Below, piece after piece: positions 6,552 through 8,097 of a stretch of DNA of 8,097 bases (position 1 is the first letter of the stretch; each line of letters begins with the position of its first letter). A program made the translations under genes and the position numbers. Source of the DNA: Methanothrix sp. (GTDB lineage Archaea; Halobacteriota; Methanosarcinia; Methanotrichales; Methanotrichaceae); assembly GCA_028679775.1 (NCBI GenBank), contig JAJRAX010000205.1:1-8097 (forward strand). The letters are read 5' to 3'. The notes beneath the pieces were generated by a model that saw only the letters and a list, made by a program, of their open reading frames with translations, was not told the origin of the DNA and did not search any database.

Positions 6552-7661
6552 TCACTCGCTCTGTAGCTCCGGGAAGACGAAGGTCCTGTCTTCAGGCATC
6601 TTGACGCCGATCAGATCGAGGTACTCAGAATAGACTTGTGCGGGATCGAGATCGATTTCTGGATGGAATAGCTTGGCCATCATGGTCGTTCCCGCTACGC
6701 TGCCCGGTCCATAGAGCATCTTTCGAAAGACTATCCAGACCTTTTCGTTCTTGATGGCTGGAACTGAACTCCCGCCTGTGCGGCCCATTATCTCATCGCG
6801 AACAGCCTGAGCGGCAATGGTATCGCTTGAGGGAAACGCTCCCCAGCCAAGGACGTCGTCTGATTTAACCTGCAGGATGACTCCCGGCTTCTTGCTGATC
6901 ACGTCCTCCCAGCTTGTGGTGATGCTCTCATCCTCATTTGATCCAAAGACATTCAATCCTCCGGCAAGCCTTATGCTCTTGTCAATATCTGCACCTGCAC
7001 CATTGGTCTTGAGCTCACCCAAGCCCTTCGGCTTGCTGCTTTCAAAGTAAACCAAGGGCTTGTCCAGGCCCTTAACGGCATCAGAAATGGCTTCTTTCTT
7101 CGAGTTCTTCCAGGCGATATACTCCTGGGCCTTTTCCTCTTTTCCGAGAATCATTCCCAGCTTTGTGATCTCCTCGTCAAGGCTCTCCTCTTTGTAGAAG
7201 CTAAAACCGGCTACAGCGATACTTCCAAAGGGAGCCAAACCCTCTTCCACTGCGTCCACTGCATAAGACTTCCCGCTCATCTTTCCAGACGGATATCCCA
7301 ATACCAGGATATTGGGAGTAATTGTGTCAGCATCTCCCTTGGCGATCTGTCCTATGATCTCATAATCCGGAGCGCTCCATTTTCCCACCAATGTCTTCTT
7401 CTTGAGATTCGGGAAGCACCAGGAATACTTCTGGACGGTGTCAGTCACGCCGACGATCATATCCCCTGCACCCAGAAGCTCAACCGCCTCCGCTGCATCG
7501 GTGCTAAGCACTATGATCCTTTCCACAGGCATCTGCAGAGTCACTTCTCTGTCAGCGCTGTCGGTAAAGGTCATGGGATATTCTGCGGCTCCCAGAGAGC
7601 TGCAGAAAAGCAGTAGCGCAAGCACTAGTGTCAGCAAAGCTGAAAATAGCTTTATTTTCAT
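6552..7661 (-). CDS. ABC transporter substrate-binding protein, iron-complex/cobalamin type (class III, PF01497-like)
   Basis: The 369-residue protein should bind a metal chelate outside the membrane and deliver it to an ABC permease. It begins MKIKLF followed by a hydrophobic core (about 5-20) and a Sec-type cleavage region, SSLGAAEYP, with cleavage likely near Ala25/26. Cys20 sits inside the core but lacks a proper lipobox, because Phe precedes it. The mature part starts with YPMTFTDSADREVTL and PVERIIVLSTDAAEAVELLGA, the typical opening of FepB/BtuF-like proteins. SWEDVISKKPGVIL near the middle of the second lobe and the long linking helix AQEYIAWKNSKKEAI fit the same fold. Iron-siderophore, cobalamin or another metal ligand cannot be distinguished. 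GAGGG lies six bases before the ATG. No permease gene follows; the next gene is convergent. The ATPase debris found upstream suggests a once larger transport locus. Confidence 0.85.
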   Translation of the reverse strand: MKIKLFSALLTLVLALLLFCSSLGAAEYPMTFTDSADREVTLQMPVERIIVLSTDAAEAVELLGAGDMIVGVTDTVQKYSWCFPNLKKKTLVGKWSAPDYEIIGQIAKGDADTITPNILVLGYPSGKMSGKSYAVDAVEEGLAPFGSIAVAGFSFYKEESLDEEITKLGMILGKEEKAQEYIAWKNSKKEAISDAVKGLDKPLVYFESSKPKGLGELKTNGAGADIDKSIRLAGGLNVFGSNEDESITTSWEDVISKKPGVILQVKSDDVLGWGAFPSSDTIAAQAVRDEIMGRTGGSSVPAIKNEKVWIVFRKMLYGPGSVAGTTMMAKLFHPEIDLDPAQVYSEYLDLIGVKMPEDRTFVFPELQSE

Positions 7662-7667
7662 ATCAAT

Positions 7668-7672
7668 CCCTC
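7668..7672 (-). promoter_or_regulatory. Shine-Dalgarno site of the binding-protein gene
   Basis: On the minus strand GAGGG lies six bases before the ATG at 7661-7659. This is a strong archaeal-type ribosome site and supports that start, which also yields a proper signal peptide. Confidence 0.7.
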
Positions 7673-7693
7673 GTATGGTTTACGATTATTATG

Positions 7694-7733
7694 ACCAATA
7701 TGGTGGTAATCCATTATTGTTAATAACTTTTTC
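7694..7733 (-). promoter_or_regulatory. Possible promoter of the binding-protein gene with a small dyad
   Basis: On the minus strand CGAAAAAGTTATTAAC (from 7733 downwards) resembles a purine-rich BRE followed by an AT-rich TATA-like box. A transcription start about 25 bases on would fall near 7698, leaving a leader of roughly 37 bases before the ATG. At that place lies a short palindrome, ACCA-ATA-TGGT (7694-7704), which could be a repressor site, for example for a metal-responsive regulator. Both calls rest on pattern and spacing only; ATAATAT near 7741-7748 is an alternative box. Confidence 0.3.
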
Positions 7734-7745
7734 GCAGTTGATATT

Positions 7746-7840
7746 ATGAAAAACAATTGAGAGTGAGATTACCAGATACAACACACGCATTATCGAAATT
7801 TGCTCTTGATACAGGACAGTTGTGGACCTCTGAATCATAG
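7746..7840 (+). pseudogene. Possible ribbon-helix-helix (antitoxin-like) remnant
   Basis: The + strand frame from TTG 7757 to TAG 7838-7840 reads LRVRLPD, then THALSKFALDTGQ, then LWTSES. This resembles the start of ribbon-helix-helix proteins: a strand of the type VRLPD followed by a helix ending in A-E-T-G-R-S-x-S-E. The ATG at 7746 (MKNN then stop) is one frame off, so a single-base indel would restore a natural start. The domain stops before its second helix is complete. Downstream of the TAG the same frame continues with AVDDLEKCYL, reminiscent of the tail of RelB-type antitoxins, but that stretch is antisense to the ABC ATPase remnant and may be coincidence. An N-terminal piece of a TnpB-like protein is a weaker alternative. 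The match is short and the call is tentative. Confidence 0.3.
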
Positions 7841-7921
7841 ATGAAGCCTGCCGTCGATGACCTTGAAAAGTGCTATCTTACCGCAGCCGTTTGGGCCGAG
7901 AAGGGTTATGACCGCACCCAT
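7835..7921 (-). pseudogene. ABC transporter ATPase remnant with damaged Walker A
   Basis: Read on the minus strand from the ATG at 7921-7919 to a TGA at 7837-7835, 28 codons encode MGAVITLLGPNGCGKIAL followed by FKVIDGRLHL. This is the phosphate-binding loop and following helix of an ABC ATPase, of the kind found in FecE, BtuD or CbiO. The residue after GK is Ile where Thr or Ser is required, which should abolish nucleotide binding. The usual 25-30 residues before the loop and about 200 after it are missing, and an in-frame TAA lies just upstream at about 7930. An offset ATG at 7955 giving MSASIKIMA could be the former start, one frame away. It lies on the same strand as, and upstream of, the binding-protein gene, so it may be the relic of that transporter's ATPase. 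The match is strong although short. Confidence 0.6.
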
Positions 7922-7967
7922 GTGGTTATGCCATTATCTTGATGCTTGCACTCATCTCGCGATGTGT
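7841..7967. other. Scar segment between the tnpB end and the binding-protein promoter
   Basis: The 306 bases from 7662 to 7967 hold no intact gene. The leftmost part is AT-rich promoter sequence; then come the possible ribbon-helix-helix remnant and the ABC ATPase remnant. Bases 7922-7967, directly beyond the tnpB stop, show nothing except the short minus-strand string MSASIKIMA from an ATG at 7955. No tRNA, CRISPR repeat or long direct repeat was seen. Confidence 0.5.
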
Positions 7968-8096
7968 TCAGTTTGGTGAAGTGACTTCCTCCCATGCCCC
8001 TGAAGGGGCAGGGCTTCCTGCTTCATCGAGCACCTTCGGGTTCTCCACAGGCTTGAATTCGACGCAGTCCGCGCCTACTACGTTGTTGCCCAATCC
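7968..8096 (-). CDS. tnpB: TnpB (IS200/IS605 OrfB) C-terminal end, partial
   Basis: A minus-strand frame enters from beyond the right edge and ends at a TGA at 7970-7968, leaving 42 C-terminal residues. It begins GLGNNVVGADCVEF, continues with KPVENPKVLDEAGSPAPSG and ends AWEEVTSPN. The EAGSPxPSG-W-E-x-V-T ending is typical of TnpB proteins, because the terminal hairpin of the element is read as coding sequence. TnpB is an RNA-guided DNA endonuclease that helps retain IS200/IS605 elements. The zinc-finger and RuvC-like regions would lie outside the window, so activity or intactness cannot be judged. The last few codons (TSPN) may come from flanking host DNA if the element ends at GTCAC. No TnpA transposase gene is visible. 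Confidence 0.65.
   Translation of the reverse strand, partial: GLGNNVVGADCVEFKPVENPKVLDEAGSPAPSGAWEEVTSPN
7981..8018 (-). mobile_element. IS200/IS605-type right-end hairpin overlapping the tnpB 3' end
   Basis: The + strand bases CCCATGCCCC (7991-8000), loop TGAA (8001-8004) and GGGGCAGGG (8005-8013) form nine pairs with one bulged A. Read on the minus strand this is the GGAAGCCC...GGGAGGAAGTCAC arrangement typical of the right end of IS200/IS605-group elements. There the subterminal imperfect hairpin is bound by TnpA and also forms part of the omega RNA. The element boundary is probably at or just after GTCAC (7985-7981). Minus-strand bases beyond it, starting TTCACCAAACTGAACACATC, would then be the guide portion of such an RNA. 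The boundary and the guide are inferred; the left end is off the window. Confidence 0.5.
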
Positions 8097-8097
8097 A

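Noticed and set aside
6609..6611. Lipoprotein anchoring of the binding protein through Cys20
   Set aside because: The residue before the Cys is Phe and the Cys lies in the hydrophobic core, so there is no lipobox; ordinary signal peptidase cleavage near GAA fits better.
7689..7838. A 49-codon minus-strand frame (MIQRSTTVLYQEQISIM...) with a hydrophobic stretch, upstream of the binding-protein gene
   Set aside because: It has no ribosome site, covers the AT-rich promoter region and the possible antitoxin remnant, and resembles no known family.
7844..7940. A + strand frame after the TAG, starting MKPAVDDLEKCYL, as a small protein
   Set aside because: It is antisense to the convincing Walker A fragment and has no ribosome site; kept only as part of the competing-readings finding.
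7662..8097. CRISPR array or tRNA gene in the right-hand region
   Set aside because: No regularly spaced repeats and no cloverleaf-forming sequence were seen; the only strong hairpin belongs to the IS200/IS605-type end.

Overview
The window looks archaeal, most likely a methanogenic euryarchaeon of the Methanothrix/Methanosarcinales kind. This is inferred from an archaeal-type bifunctional sugar-1-phosphate nucleotidylyltransferase/acetyltransferase, archaeal Shine-Dalgarno sites (GGAG, GAGG, GAGGG), a probable leaderless promoter, an iron/cobalamin-type binding protein and an IS200/IS605-type TnpB end. The exact genus cannot be fixed from the sequence.

Left edge (1-330): the 3' part of an AT-rich gene for an unrecognised multi-pass membrane protein. 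A short spacer with a T-tract follows.

Centre (388-6496): seven hundred to twelve hundred base genes, six in all, on the + strand and at moderate-to-high G+C. In order they are a GlmU-like UDP-GlcNAc synthase, a DegT/WbpE-like aminotransferase, a Gfo/Idh/MocA WbpB-like dehydrogenase, a WbpD-like N-acetyltransferase with a C-terminal zinc ribbon, a WbpA/WecC-like nucleotide-sugar 6-dehydrogenase and a GT-B (GT4-like) glycosyltransferase. The last five are tightly packed, with gaps of 3-19 bases or a 4-base overlap. Together they can be read as a pathway: UDP-GlcNAc is made, oxidised at C3, aminated, N-acetylated and oxidised at C6, giving UDP-GlcNAc3NAcA (2,3-diacetamido-2,3-dideoxy-glucuronic acid). 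The glycosyltransferase may then transfer it to a surface glycan or protein N-glycan. The C2 epimerase needed for the manno form is not in the window.

A hairpin at 6512-6542 separates this operon from a convergent gene (6552-7661, minus) for a secreted class III substrate-binding protein of the iron-siderophore/cobalamin ABC type. No permease or intact ATPase accompanies it.

Right edge (7662-8097): a scar region. Reading away from the binding-protein start there are an AT-rich promoter region, a possible broken ribbon-helix-helix (antitoxin-like) fragment on the + strand, a 28-codon minus-strand remnant of an ABC ATPase with a damaged Walker A motif, and the 3' end of a TnpB gene with its terminal hairpin. 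TnpB enters from beyond the right edge. The most interesting material is this scar: a mobile RNA-guided nuclease gene lies next to the debris of an ABC transporter.
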